A stretch of DNA of 64,000 nucleotides, taken from Desulfurivibrio dismutans. GTDB lineage: Bacteria; Desulfobacterota; Desulfobulbia; Desulfobulbales; Desulfurivibrionaceae. The notes beneath the pieces are model-generated. The model was given only the letters and a program-made list of their open reading frames with translations, was not told where the DNA came from and made no database searches. The position numbers and the translations under genes are program-made. Location: the NCBI RefSeq assembly GCF_029210385.1, contig NZ_JARGDQ010000003.1, forward strand, positions 186,001 through 250,000. Reading direction: 5' to 3'. Positions 25,933-34,046 of this stretch are shown here, in pieces; position 1 is the stretch's first letter; each line of letters starts with the position of its first letter.

Positions 25933-27084
25933 TCAGTACATCTCGTAACAGGCCGCCACGCCTTCCAGGCCGCCGTTGTTAAGTTTCTTCTTGCGGCTGG
26001 GTTTGAGCCCGATTTCCTTAAGCAGCCGGGGGTCGCCAAAGTAGAGACAGGCAGTGGAACCGGTACAGTGATGTTTGAGAAAAGAGCCCAGTTCCCGGAC
26101 CAGGGCCACAGCCGCCGCCTGGTCCCCCAGCCGGATCCCGTATGGCGGGTTGGTCACGATTACCGCGTTGTTAATCGGCGGCAAGGCCTGAAGGGGGCAG
26201 ACCTGCAACGCCACCTGGTCCCCCTGGGGCAGCCGGGCCAGATTGCGGCGGGCCATGTGGACCGCCTTTTTCGACTGGTCGCTGCCGGCCAGCAAGCCGG
26301 CCGGTAGGGTCTGCCGGGCGGCATCGGCCTCTTCCCGCACCTGCCGCCAGAGCGGCGGGGAAAAATCCGGCAGGTTATGCAGCCCAAAGCGCCGGCGCAG
26401 TTGGCCGGGGGGGATGTTGGCCCGTCGCAGCAGGGCTTCGGCCAGGATCGTACCGGAACCGCAGAAGGGATCGACCAGCGGCCGGACGCCGTCCCAACCG
26501 GAAAAATCGACCAACGCCGCCGCCAGGGTTTCCTGGATCGGCGCCTCACCGCTGTCTTGGCGGTAGCCGCGGCGGTGCAACGACTCGCCGGCCAGATCCA
26601 GGCTGATCACCGCCCGGTTGCTGCGGATATGCAGATCAAACACCAGGTCCGGCTGCCGCCGGTCAACATTGGGGCGCCCGCCAAGTTGTTGCTGGAAGCG
26701 GTCGACGATGGCGTCCTTCAGGCAGAGGGCCGCGTAACGGGAGTGGCCCACCCGGCTGTCGCTGACCCGGGCGTTGATCTTGAAACTCTGCTCAAGACCC
26801 AGCAGCTTTTCCCAGGGCAGGGCCATGGCGGTCTTATAAAGATACTTGGTGCTGTGACAGGGAAAATGCCGCAGCGGAGCAAGAATTCTGGTGCAGAGCC
26901 GGGTCTGCAGCAAAATTCGATAGAGCACCACCGGTTCGGCATTGAAGTAGACTCCCCGCGGAATGGGATTGAGCCCTTCCGCCCCCCAGGCGGCCAGTTC
27001 GGCGGCGGCCTCCTCTTCCAGGTTTGCCGCCACCTGGGCAAAGTAACCGCCGTTTTGCTGATAAAGAAAGGAATCGTCGCGCAT
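25933..27084 (-). CDS. THUMP-domain class I rRNA/tRNA methyltransferase (RlmL N-terminal/UPF0020 type)
   Basis: A 383-residue RNA base methyltransferase. An N-terminal ferredoxin-like/THUMP region (about 10-155) contains RLCTRILAPLRHF and the VGHSRYAALCLKDAIVDRF stretch. The catalytic Rossmann fold has PLVDPFCGSGTILAEA (SAM motif I), GSDQSKKAVHMARRNL, and the target-base motif IVTNPPYGIRLGD. This layout matches RlmL N-terminal modules that make m2G in 23S rRNA, or related tRNA guanine methylases. The ATG at 27084 has a GGGGTGAG upstream; an in-frame GTG at 27090 is possible. It is divergent from the MamK-like operon. Confidence 0.9.
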   Translation of the reverse strand: MRDDSFLYQQNGGYFAQVAANLEEEAAAELAAWGAEGLNPIPRGVYFNAEPVVLYRILLQTRLCTRILAPLRHFPCHSTKYLYKTAMALPWEKLLGLEQSFKINARVSDSRVGHSRYAALCLKDAIVDRFQQQLGGRPNVDRRQPDLVFDLHIRSNRAVISLDLAGESLHRRGYRQDSGEAPIQETLAAALVDFSGWDGVRPLVDPFCGSGTILAEALLRRANIPPGQLRRRFGLHNLPDFSPPLWRQVREEADAARQTLPAGLLAGSDQSKKAVHMARRNLARLPQGDQVALQVCPLQALPPINNAVIVTNPPYGIRLGDQAAAVALVRELGSFLKHHCTGSTACLYFGDPRLLKEIGLKPSRKKKLNNGGLEGVAACYEMY

Positions 27085-27164
27085 TCTCACCCCGGAGTTA
27101 AAGTTTGGCCGCTAAAGCCGCTGATTATAACGCCCCACCGGCGGCGGCGCATTTCTTTTTGATA

Positions 27165-27193
27165 TTGACATCAAAACAACTTGTAACTAGGAT
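27165..27193 (+). promoter_or_regulatory. Putative sigma-70 promoter of the MamK-like actin operon
   Basis: A perfect TTGACA (27165-27170) is followed, after exactly 17 bases, by TAGGAT (27188-27193). The first actin-like gene starts about 40 bases downstream of the -10, leaving a short leader with AGGAG. Confidence 0.65.
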
Positions 27194-27234
27194 CACTCCT
27201 TCCAGCCTTTTAACGTCAACCAGGAGCAGCTGAT

Positions 27235-28299
27235 TTGGTGATGAGCGAACCGAGCCACGATAACTCCCCGCTCCTGCTGGGAATAAAGCTGGGAACGGCT
27301 TGCACGGCGGTAGTTTCCAGCCGTGGCTATCGACGTCTGACTCCCTCGGTGGTGGGCTACCCCCGAGACATCATCGCCGTCAGGATGCTAGGCAAGACCC
27401 AGGTGTTCGGCGACGAGGCCCTGGCCCACAAATCCGCCCTGGCACTTTATCACCCCCTGCGCGACGGCCTGGCCCAGGATGGCGGCGGCAAACATGACTA
27501 CAACGCCGCCTTCGAACTGCTGCAACAGGTCATCAGCGAGGCCCGCCAGGATGAGGCAGGTGATCTCAGCGCCGTTATCGGAGTGCCAGCCCGGACTTCC
27601 CATACCGCCAGGGCAGCCCTGCAGCATCTGGTCGAACAGTTCTGCCGCAGCGCCCTGATCCTGCCTGAACCCTACCTGATAGCCCACCACCTCAACTGCC
27701 TGGCCAACGGCCTGATCGTCGATATCGGCGCCGGCCATGTTACCGTCTGCGCTGTTAAAGGCGCCGCGCCCCTGCCCCAGGATCAGGCGGTGCTACCCCG
27801 AGCCGGTGATTATCTCGACCAGCAGTTATTGGCCATGGTCAACCAGCACCACCAAGGGGTCCGTATCTCGCTGCCCCAGGCAAGACAAATCAAAGAGCAG
27901 TACGCCTTCGTCGGCGAGCCCCCCGAGCCGGTGCAGGTAACCCTACGGGCCAAAGGCAAACCCGGGCTGTACGACCTTACCGATGAACTGGGCACGGTCT
28001 GTGCCTCGATAATACCGGAGATTACCGAACAACTGGCCGCCCTGCTGCAAAGCTTCGACCCCGAAGATCAGGAAACGGTCCTGGAGCACATCTACCTGAC
28101 CGGCGGCGGCTCCCGCATCCGGGGACTGGCATCGAAAATCGGCGAGGCCTTGAGCGAATACGGGTCGGTAAGTGTCAGTTGCGTTGAAGAACCTGAGTAC
28201 GCCGGGGCCTTGGGGGCCCTGCAACTGGCAACCGAACTGCCGCCGGCCGACTGGCGGGAGTTCGGCCTGGCCAGCCGGCTCCCGGAAACCGGGATCTGA
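27235..28299 (+). CDS. MamK-like actin homologue 1, with substituted nucleotide-binding residues
   Basis: A 354-residue actin/Hsp70-fold protein whose whole length follows magnetosome actin MamK: SVVGYPRDIIAVRMLG, FGDEAL, YHPLRDG, VIGVPARTS, EPYLIAHHL, IVDIGAG, QIKEQYAFVGEPPEPVQV, LLQSFDPEDQETVLEHIYLTGGG, SRIRGL. Unlike its partner at 28911 it lacks the phosphate-1 Asp (GIKLGT, K18) and has H168 and T170 where the partner has Thr and Asp in the phosphate-2 loop. It may be a weak or non-catalytic ATPase. The TTG at 27235 is 8 bases after AGGAG; GTG 27238 and ATG 27241 are alternatives. Confidence 0.87.
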   Translation: MVMSEPSHDNSPLLLGIKLGTACTAVVSSRGYRRLTPSVVGYPRDIIAVRMLGKTQVFGDEALAHKSALALYHPLRDGLAQDGGGKHDYNAAFELLQQVISEARQDEAGDLSAVIGVPARTSHTARAALQHLVEQFCRSALILPEPYLIAHHLNCLANGLIVDIGAGHVTVCAVKGAAPLPQDQAVLPRAGDYLDQQLLAMVNQHHQGVRISLPQARQIKEQYAFVGEPPEPVQVTLRAKGKPGLYDLTDELGTVCASIIPEITEQLAALLQSFDPEDQETVLEHIYLTGGGSRIRGLASKIGEALSEYGSVSVSCVEEPEYAGALGALQLATELPPADWREFGLASRLPETGI

Positions 28300-28329
28300 A
28301 ATTCACTCTAACCGGAGCAGGGCACCAGC

Positions 28330-28899
28330 ATGGAACCATACTTGACGATTTCGCTCTTGATCCTTGGCGGCGTGGCGGGAACCGGCTTTTCCTGGCTGTA
28401 CTGGCAGCATCGTCTGCGCCGGATGGAAGAACAGGCCCAGGAGGCGGAAGAGGGAGCCCGCCGCTCCCTCAAGGAGATGATGGAAAAAAACCGTCAACTG
28501 GAAGAAGAGGTATTTGCCGGCAAGAAAGATATTGATCTGCGGCTGGAACAGTTGAGCGCCGCCAGCCGGCAGATCGCCTCCCTGGCCGAAGAACTGCAGA
28601 ACGCCCACCGCCAGTACCGTGAAATCAGCGAACAGATCCGAGCCGTCGAGCAAAAAATGCATGACAGCGCCATGGACCTGGCCCGTATTCCCACCCTGGA
28701 AGAAACCCTGGCGGCAAAGGAAGCCGAACTGGAGCAGCGGCAGCGCGAGATTGCCGCCCTCAACACCGCCAAAAGCGAATTGGCAGAGACCCTGGCCGAG
28801 GAAAAACGCTCCCTTGACGAGTGTATCATATATGTGGAAGGCAGCCATTATCTGCCGGGAAGGGTCGTCCGCAACCTGACCGGCGCCAAACAACCCTGA
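28330..28899 (+). CDS. Membrane-anchored coiled-coil protein between the two MamK-like actins
   Basis: A 189-residue protein of no recognised family. Residues about 5-24 form one hydrophobic helix (LTISLLILGGVAGTGFSWLY), followed by a basic stop (QHRLRRMEEQ). Residues about 30-165 are rich in Glu, Gln, Arg, Leu and Ala with heptad-like spacing, a long predicted coiled coil facing the cytoplasm. The short tail (YVEGSHYLPGRVVRNLTGAKQP) is not helical. It lies 30 bases after actin 1 and 11 bases before actin 2. By position I infer a membrane tether or regulator for the filaments. Confidence 0.75.
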   Translation: MEPYLTISLLILGGVAGTGFSWLYWQHRLRRMEEQAQEAEEGARRSLKEMMEKNRQLEEEVFAGKKDIDLRLEQLSAASRQIASLAEELQNAHRQYREISEQIRAVEQKMHDSAMDLARIPTLEETLAAKEAELEQRQREIAALNTAKSELAETLAEEKRSLDECIIYVEGSHYLPGRVVRNLTGAKQP

Positions 28900-28910
28900 G
28901 GACTCGGACG

Positions 28911-30044
28911 ATGACGATACTGGAACAGGAAGAAAACATCAGACAGGATCAGGAAGACAGCGCACAGGAAGCCATGGAACAGGAGACCGCCACCCACGGC
29001 CGGCCGGCGCCCGCGCCAACGGCCGGGAATCAGACCCTGGTGGGCATCGATCTGGGAACCTGCCGCACGGTGGTGATCGGTGCCGACGGCCAGGAACTGG
29101 AAATCCGTTCGGTGGTCGGCTACCCCAAAGACATCATCAGCCGCCAAGCCGTCGGCGACGGGCCGCTGTTCGGCCACGAGGCCCTGGAAAAACGCAATTT
29201 TCTTGAACTGTGCTATCCCCTGGCGGAAGGGGTAATCCGCGATGCCAGCGAACGCGACTACCAGGCGGCCCGGGAACTGATCCATCATGTGGTGGCCGGC
29301 ATCAAGGAAAACAGCGGCGGCGGGCCCGTCAGCGGCATTATCGGGGTTCCCGCCCGGGCCTCGCTGATGAACAAGGAAGTGCTGCTCCAGGTGGCCCGGG
29401 AGGTGATGGATACCACCCTGGTGGTCTCCGAGCCCTTCATGGTCGCCTACGCCCTGGGCAAACTCAACCGCTGCATCATCGTCGATATCGGCGCCGGCAC
29501 AGTGGATGTCTGCTGCATGAAAGGATCGGTGCCCGCCCCCGAGGACCAGGTCACCACCTTCAAGGGCGGCGATTACCTGGACGAAAGGCTGGAGGCCGCC
29601 ATTCTGCGGCGTCATCCCGGGGTCCAGATCACCCGCTCCCTGGCCTGCCGGATCAAGGAGGAACACGCCTTTGTCGGCGAGCCGGAACGGCCGGTGGAGG
29701 TAACCCTGCGGGTGGACGGTAAACCGGTGCGTTTTGATGTCACCGAGGAGCTCCGCACGGTGTGTGAGAGCATGGTGCCCAACATTGTCGAACAGGTGGA
29801 GACCCTGATCGCCTCCTTCGACCCGGAAGACCAGGAAGAAACCTTAAAGAATATCTACCTGGCCGGTTGCGGCTCCCGCATCCGCGGCCTGGACCGGATG
29901 CTCACCAACGCCCTGCAGGACTACGGCGACGTGCGGATCACCTGCGTCGATGACCCGGAACGGATCGGGGCCAAAGGGGCCTTGAAGCTGGCCCTGGAAG
30001 TGCCGCCGGGGCACTGGCCCGAAATCGGTCTTATGTTTGGGTAA
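28911..30044 (+). CDS. MamK-like actin homologue 2, with canonical nucleotide-binding motifs
   Basis: A 377-residue actin-like protein matching MamK closely from residue 45: GIDLGTCRT (phosphate 1, D47), SVVGYPKDIISRQAVG, FGHEALEKR, YPLAEGVI, IIGVPARASLMNKEVLLQ, VVSEPFMVAYALG, IIVDIGAGTVDVCCMKG (phosphate 2), VPAPEDQVTTFKGGDYLDER, IKEEHAFVG, YLAGCGSRIRGL (adenosine). A 42-residue acidic, Gln/Glu-rich then Pro/Ala-rich N-terminal extension precedes the fold. It should bind ATP and polymerise. AGGA lies 8 bases before the ATG. Its TAA stop is part of the arm of a perfect 31-bp inverted repeat. Confidence 0.9.
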   Translation: MTILEQEENIRQDQEDSAQEAMEQETATHGRPAPAPTAGNQTLVGIDLGTCRTVVIGADGQELEIRSVVGYPKDIISRQAVGDGPLFGHEALEKRNFLELCYPLAEGVIRDASERDYQAARELIHHVVAGIKENSGGGPVSGIIGVPARASLMNKEVLLQVAREVMDTTLVVSEPFMVAYALGKLNRCIIVDIGAGTVDVCCMKGSVPAPEDQVTTFKGGDYLDERLEAAILRRHPGVQITRSLACRIKEEHAFVGEPERPVEVTLRVDGKPVRFDVTEELRTVCESMVPNIVEQVETLIASFDPEDQEETLKNIYLAGCGSRIRGLDRMLTNALQDYGDVRITCVDDPERIGAKGALKLALEVPPGHWPEIGLMFG

Positions 30045-30107
30045 ACTTGTCGCAGCACCGCAGATTCGGGCTGATCGCCCGAATCTGCGGTGCTGCGACA
30101 AGTTTAC
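30041..30107. repeat. Perfect 31-bp inverted repeat overlapping the actin 2 stop codon (copy E)
   Basis: Arms 30041-30071 and 30077-30107 are exactly complementary over 31 bases around the 5-base loop TGATC. The outer end is GTAAACTTGTCGCAGCACCG, so the TAA stop of the actin 2 gene lies inside the arm. The arm shares its sequence style with the longer dispersed elements. It has no T tract directly after the stem but could still block RNase or pause transcription. Confidence 0.95.
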
Positions 30108-30259
30108 CTGCCTGGCTCCCTTTGTTTTTTTCTTTGTTTTATCCCCGTTTATCTCGTTCTGTTCAGCGGTTAATTAGTGACTTTTTGGGGGGCTCTTTTG
30201 GGGGGAGATGTGCGCAAGAGAGCGCCGGGCGGGGATTATTTGGCCGCGATTGGGTTGCT

Positions 30260-31339
30260 TCAACCTGTTTGGGGATGTTCCACGGGTTCCTGATCCGGGG
30301 TACGGGGCCAGCAGAGGATGACCGCGTTGATTAGGGTGGCCAGAGGGATGGCGAAGAAAATGCCCCAGAAGCCCCAGAGGCCGCCGAAGACCAAGATGGC
30401 GGCGATGATCGCCACCGGGTGGAGATTGACCGCCTTGGAGAAAAGCAGCGGGTTGAGCACGTTGCCGTCCAGTCCCTGGATGATCCCGTAGATCGCCAGC
30501 AGCCAGAACAGTTCCCCGTCGATCCCCCACTGAAAGTAACCAATCAGGGCCACCGGAATGGTGACCACCACCGCCCCTACGTAGGGCACCAGCACCGACA
30601 ACCCGGTCAGGGTGGCCAGCAGCAGAGCATACTCAACCCCCAGCAGGGTAAAGCAAAGGTAAGTCACCACCCCGACAATCATGATCTCCCAGAACTTGCC
30701 CCGCACGTAATTGCCCATCTGCACATCCAGATCGCGCCACAGATACTGGGCGGCGCTGCGTTCCCGAGGCAGCCGCAGGTTGACCCATTCCAGGATGATT
30801 TTTTTGTCTTTGAGGAAAAAAAAGACCAGAAAAGGGACCAGGATCAGATAGACCAGCAGGGTGACCAGGTTGGCCACCGAGGCCAGAGAGATGGCCAGGA
30901 TCCGCTGTCCCAGGGTACCCACCTGGTTGCGGACGGTGTTGGCGATCTCGCGGACCTGTTCTTCGGTGATCACCGGATAACGCTCCGGCAGGTTCAGCAG
31001 TGCCTGCTGCCCTCTGGCGATGTAATGGGGAAGTTCTTTGAACAGATCGGAAATCTGGGTCCAGAGCAGGGGGAAAAAGGCAAAAGAGCCGACTAAAACC
31101 AGCAGGATGAACAGCACCAGAACAAAACTGACCCCGAAAATCCGCCGCACCCCCTTGCCTTCCATCCAGGCAATGGGTCCTTCCAGCAGATAAGCGATGA
31201 TGATGGCGGTGAGCAGGGGGGCCAGCATCCGGCCAAAAAAGAGCAGCACAAAAGCGCCGATCAGCAGCAGGAAGGTCAGAATCACCGCCTGAGGATCGCT
31301 GAAATAACGCCGGTGCCAGAGCCGCAACATGGCAAGCAT
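30260..31339 (-). CDS. AI-2E-family (PerM/TqsA-like) membrane transporter
   Basis: A 359-residue polytopic membrane protein. Paired helices near residues 18-60, a helix at about 70-95, a polar segment (about 95-140), then about five further helices. Family signs are LTAIIIAYLLEGPI near the N terminus, PFLVFFFLKDKK in the middle, and LLATLTGLSVLVPYVGAVVVTIP followed by DGNVLNPLLFSKAVNLHPV near the C terminus. Members move small molecules or ions; the substrate cannot be told. Start at 31339; ATG at 31330 is an alternative. It faces the actin operon tail-to-tail. Confidence 0.88.
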   Translation of the reverse strand: MLAMLRLWHRRYFSDPQAVILTFLLLIGAFVLLFFGRMLAPLLTAIIIAYLLEGPIAWMEGKGVRRIFGVSFVLVLFILLVLVGSFAFFPLLWTQISDLFKELPHYIARGQQALLNLPERYPVITEEQVREIANTVRNQVGTLGQRILAISLASVANLVTLLVYLILVPFLVFFFLKDKKIILEWVNLRLPRERSAAQYLWRDLDVQMGNYVRGKFWEIMIVGVVTYLCFTLLGVEYALLLATLTGLSVLVPYVGAVVVTIPVALIGYFQWGIDGELFWLLAIYGIIQGLDGNVLNPLLFSKAVNLHPVAIIAAILVFGGLWGFWGIFFAIPLATLINAVILCWPRTPDQEPVEHPQTG

Positions 31340-31366
31340 GTCAGTTCTTTACCTCTCCTGCCGGCT

Positions 31367-31966
31367 TCAGGCCTCCGGCTTGCGCCAACGGAAAAATCGC
31401 ATGGGCGGGACATTAAACAATTCCAACTCCACTTCCGGCTGCCCCAACAGCTTACGACTCAGCAGAGCCACCCGGTCCCGGACCTGATAGGCGACAAAGA
31501 GCCCACCGGGGGGCAGGGAGTCCCAGACCGCCCCGACGATCCGGCGGCCCATGGTTAAGGGCATGGTGGAAAAAGGAATGCCGGAAACCACCACATCGGG
31601 CGGCCCCAGCTGCTGTTGATTGAGAATTTCCCGAATCTGCTCAGCACTGCCCAACTGCACGTTAAGGCGCGGATCGGGGTGTCGGCGCAGCAGTTCCACA
31701 AACTCCGGGGTGATTTCAATGCTCAGCAACCTGGCGTCGGGCCGCATGGCACTGAGTATGGCCTGGGTGGTACCGCCGGTGCCGGGGCCCAGTTCAACCA
31801 CCAGGGAGGCATTACGGATACAGGCGCAGTCAACCAGCCGCCGCTCCAAAAAACGGGAACTTGGAATAATCGAAGCCACCTGTTCGGGATAACGCAAGAA
31901 ACCCTGCAGAAAGGCCAGACTGCCCCGACTCGGCGGCTTGAGGTTAAGTTCTCCTTCCTTGTTCAC
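31367..31966 (-). CDS. Class I SAM-dependent methyltransferase, phospholipid N-methyltransferase (PmtA)-like
   Basis: A 199-residue enzyme. The N terminus FLQGFLRYPEQVASIIPSSR is characteristic of the PmtA/rRNA-dimethylase-related group. SAM motif I is VVELGPGTGGTTQAIL, followed by LLSIEITPEFVELLRR and the catalytic-loop region PDVVVSGIPFSTMP, and the C-terminal VPPMRFFRWRKPEA. PmtA methylates phosphatidylethanolamine; related proteins have other lipid targets, so the substrate is inferred only. The start is GTG at 31966 with GAGGAGAGAGA upstream. It lies 27 bases before the AI-2E permease gene and is probably co-transcribed with it. Confidence 0.83.
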   Translation of the reverse strand: MNKEGELNLKPPSRGSLAFLQGFLRYPEQVASIIPSSRFLERRLVDCACIRNASLVVELGPGTGGTTQAILSAMRPDARLLSIEITPEFVELLRRHPDPRLNVQLGSAEQIREILNQQQLGPPDVVVSGIPFSTMPLTMGRRIVGAVWDSLPPGGLFVAYQVRDRVALLSRKLLGQPEVELELFNVPPMRFFRWRKPEA

Positions 31967-32121
31967 TCTCTCTCCTCGTCTTTAATCAGTAAAGCTGAAA
32001 TAAAAAGAGCATACCAAATTACCACCGCAGTCCGCAAGGCTGACAACAACAACTCGGGCAATCAAAAGCATCGCGAAAGCCCCCCGGCCGACCAGTAAAT
32101 AGCCGGCCGGAAGGACTTCAC

Positions 32122-33396
32122 TTAAACGGCGCGGGGGCCCGACGCCGATTGACTACGACCCTGGCGGCGGGGCCGAGCCGAGGTACCGGGACGGCGGGAG
32201 GCCGGCCGGGAATCAGGCCGGGAGCCGGGCCGTCGACCTCGGGGCGGCGGCGCCGCCTGGTCCGGCTCACAGGGAACCAGCGCTTCCAATTGCCGCCGCT
32301 CTATGCTCTTACCCAGCCCTCGTTCAATGGCCCGAATCAGAGTCTGGTCTTCCTGCAGCACCAGGCTGAAAGCGGCGCCCTGGCGCTGGGCCCGGCCGGT
32401 ACGGCCGATCCGGTGGGTATAGGCCTCGGCGGTGTTGGGCATATCGTAGTTGATCACATGCGAAACCTTGGCCACATCCAGTCCGCGGGCGGCGATATCG
32501 GTGGCGACCAGAATGGTGAAAGTGCCATCGCGAAAGCCATCCAGAGCAGCCTGGCGCTTGTTCTGCGACATGTTGCCTTGCAGATCGGAAGCCCGATGCC
32601 CGGCGGCATTAAGCCGACGGGCCAGCTTCTTGGCCCCGTGCTTGGTGCGGGTGAACACCAGGGCCGACCGCACCGGGTTTTCCGCGTTTTCCGCCAGCAG
32701 GGTCAACAGCATGGCGGTCTTCTGCTTGGCCTCCACCGGATAAAGAGCCTGGCTGATGGTGGCCGCCGGCTGGTCGCAGGCAATCCTGACCTCCTGGGGA
32801 TCAACCAGAAGTTCCCCCGCCAGCCGGCGGATATCTGCGGGCATGGTGGCGGAAAACAGCATGTTTTGCCGCTTTGCCGGCAGGTAGCGCATAATGCGTC
32901 GAATATCCGGCAGAAAACCCATGTCGAACATCTGATCTCCTTCGTCCATGACCAGCACCTCTACCCCGTCCAACTTGATGGCCCCTTCCCGCAGGTGGTC
33001 GAGCAGCCGGCCGGGACAGGCGACGATAATTTCCACTCCCCGCCGCAGCTGGGCCAGCTGGCTGTTTTTACTGACACCACCGTAAACCGCCACCGTCCGC
33101 AGGCCGGTTTTACTGCCCAATTCCCGGGCAGCAACCGCAATCTGCTCGGCCAGTTCCCGGGTCGGGGCCAGTACCAGGGCCCGGACCCTTCCTTTGGGGC
33201 CACTCAACAGGCGCTGCAGGATGGGCAGCACAAAGGCCGCAGTCTTGCCGGTGCCGGTTTGGGCCAGCCCCATGACATCCTGACCGGCCAGTGCCGCCGG
33301 CAAGGTCTGCTGCTGGATAGGGGTGGGGGCCTGAAAACCACAGGCGGTGATCCCGGCAGTAATCGCCGGAGCTAGTGAAAATGATGAAAAATCCAT
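32122..33396 (-). CDS. DEAD-box ATP-dependent RNA helicase, RhlE type, with DEGD motif II
   Basis: A 424-residue RNA helicase. Motifs in order: Q motif GFQAPTPIQQQTLP, I AQTGTGKTAAF, Ia PTRELAEQ, Ib CPGRLLDHL, II as DEGD instead of DEAD (32935-32946), III SATMP, IV LVFTRTK, V ATDIAARGLDV, VI HRIGRTGRAQRQG. The C terminus (about residues 365-424) is basic and Pro/Arg/Ser-rich, typical of RNA-binding tails. GGGAGATTTTTTT precedes the ATG at 33396; the longer open frame upstream is probably untranslated leader. Confidence 0.93.
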   Translation of the reverse strand: MDFSSFSLAPAITAGITACGFQAPTPIQQQTLPAALAGQDVMGLAQTGTGKTAAFVLPILQRLLSGPKGRVRALVLAPTRELAEQIAVAARELGSKTGLRTVAVYGGVSKNSQLAQLRRGVEIIVACPGRLLDHLREGAIKLDGVEVLVMDEGDQMFDMGFLPDIRRIMRYLPAKRQNMLFSATMPADIRRLAGELLVDPQEVRIACDQPAATISQALYPVEAKQKTAMLLTLLAENAENPVRSALVFTRTKHGAKKLARRLNAAGHRASDLQGNMSQNKRQAALDGFRDGTFTILVATDIAARGLDVAKVSHVINYDMPNTAEAYTHRIGRTGRAQRQGAAFSLVLQEDQTLIRAIERGLGKSIERRQLEALVPCEPDQAAPPPRGRRPGSRPDSRPASRRPGTSARPRRQGRSQSASGPRAV

Positions 33397-34046
33397 AAAA
33401 AAATCTCCCAAGAGAAAATAAAAAGGCGCCACCCCGGTCGCCCTTGAACGAAAGACGCCGGCCAAGCCGGCAAGAATTCGCGGGTCCAAGATGATTCGCC
33501 AACCGACGGACCGCCTGTGGCAACAGGCAGGATCCGGTGCAGTTGGTCAACAGAAGCAGATGCAGAACAATTGCATTGGTAACAGAGGGGAAATACCAGG
33601 GCAGGTGTATGCAGGAGAGAATCCGTAACTTACTGCACTACGCGTACAAGCCGCTAACACTACCGGGTCCGCCCGAGGTTGGCAAGTAAATAATACTTAC
33701 AGGGCAGTGCAACGGCGGTTTTTTCAGGTTGATAATCAGCCCCGCAACCGCTGGGCGCCACCGTCAACATGGCCAGCACCTTGCGGGCCCGGGACCAGCG
33801 GCAGATCGAACGGATAATGGAGAGCCGGCGGGAGCTCTCCGGTGAAGACGTAATCACCACCAACCCCTCGGCTCAGTCCGACCGCAGACCGACAGCGCCG
33901 CTGCCTTAAGTGGAAGAGCCGCGACGTTCAAGTTTTACAGTTGCACTTTGGCAACCGGCTTTGTAAGCTCTCGCGGGGACTACCGTTCCCCTGTAACCTC
34001 AAAACTATCAACCGTCATCAACCGGCAACGGATCACGAGGTCGATC
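33397..34046. other. 650-bp region without a confident gene, divergent promoters expected
   Basis: Between the divergent helicase and PhnD-like genes. The helicase leader (minus strand) holds GCCGGCTTGGCCGGC and, closer to the gene, a GC-rich imperfect hairpin ending in GGCGCCTTTTT (33417-33442), which could attenuate transcription. A 46-codon open frame at 33769-33909 (plus) has charged, coding-like composition but no ribosome-binding site. The plus strand also has TTGCAC with a poor -10 (TAAGCT) near 33941-33969. Confidence 0.45.

Noticed and set aside
27235-30044. MreB, ParM or FtsA identity for the two actin-like genes
   Set aside because: No mreCD, parR or fts neighbours, and the conserved segments follow MamK much more closely than these families as far as I can judge by eye.
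33769-33909. A 46-codon open frame (starting MASTLRARDQRQ) in the helicase/PhnD-like gap
   Set aside because: Charged, coding-like composition, but no ribosome-binding site, no known match and too short to support. It could be a remnant; not called as a gene.
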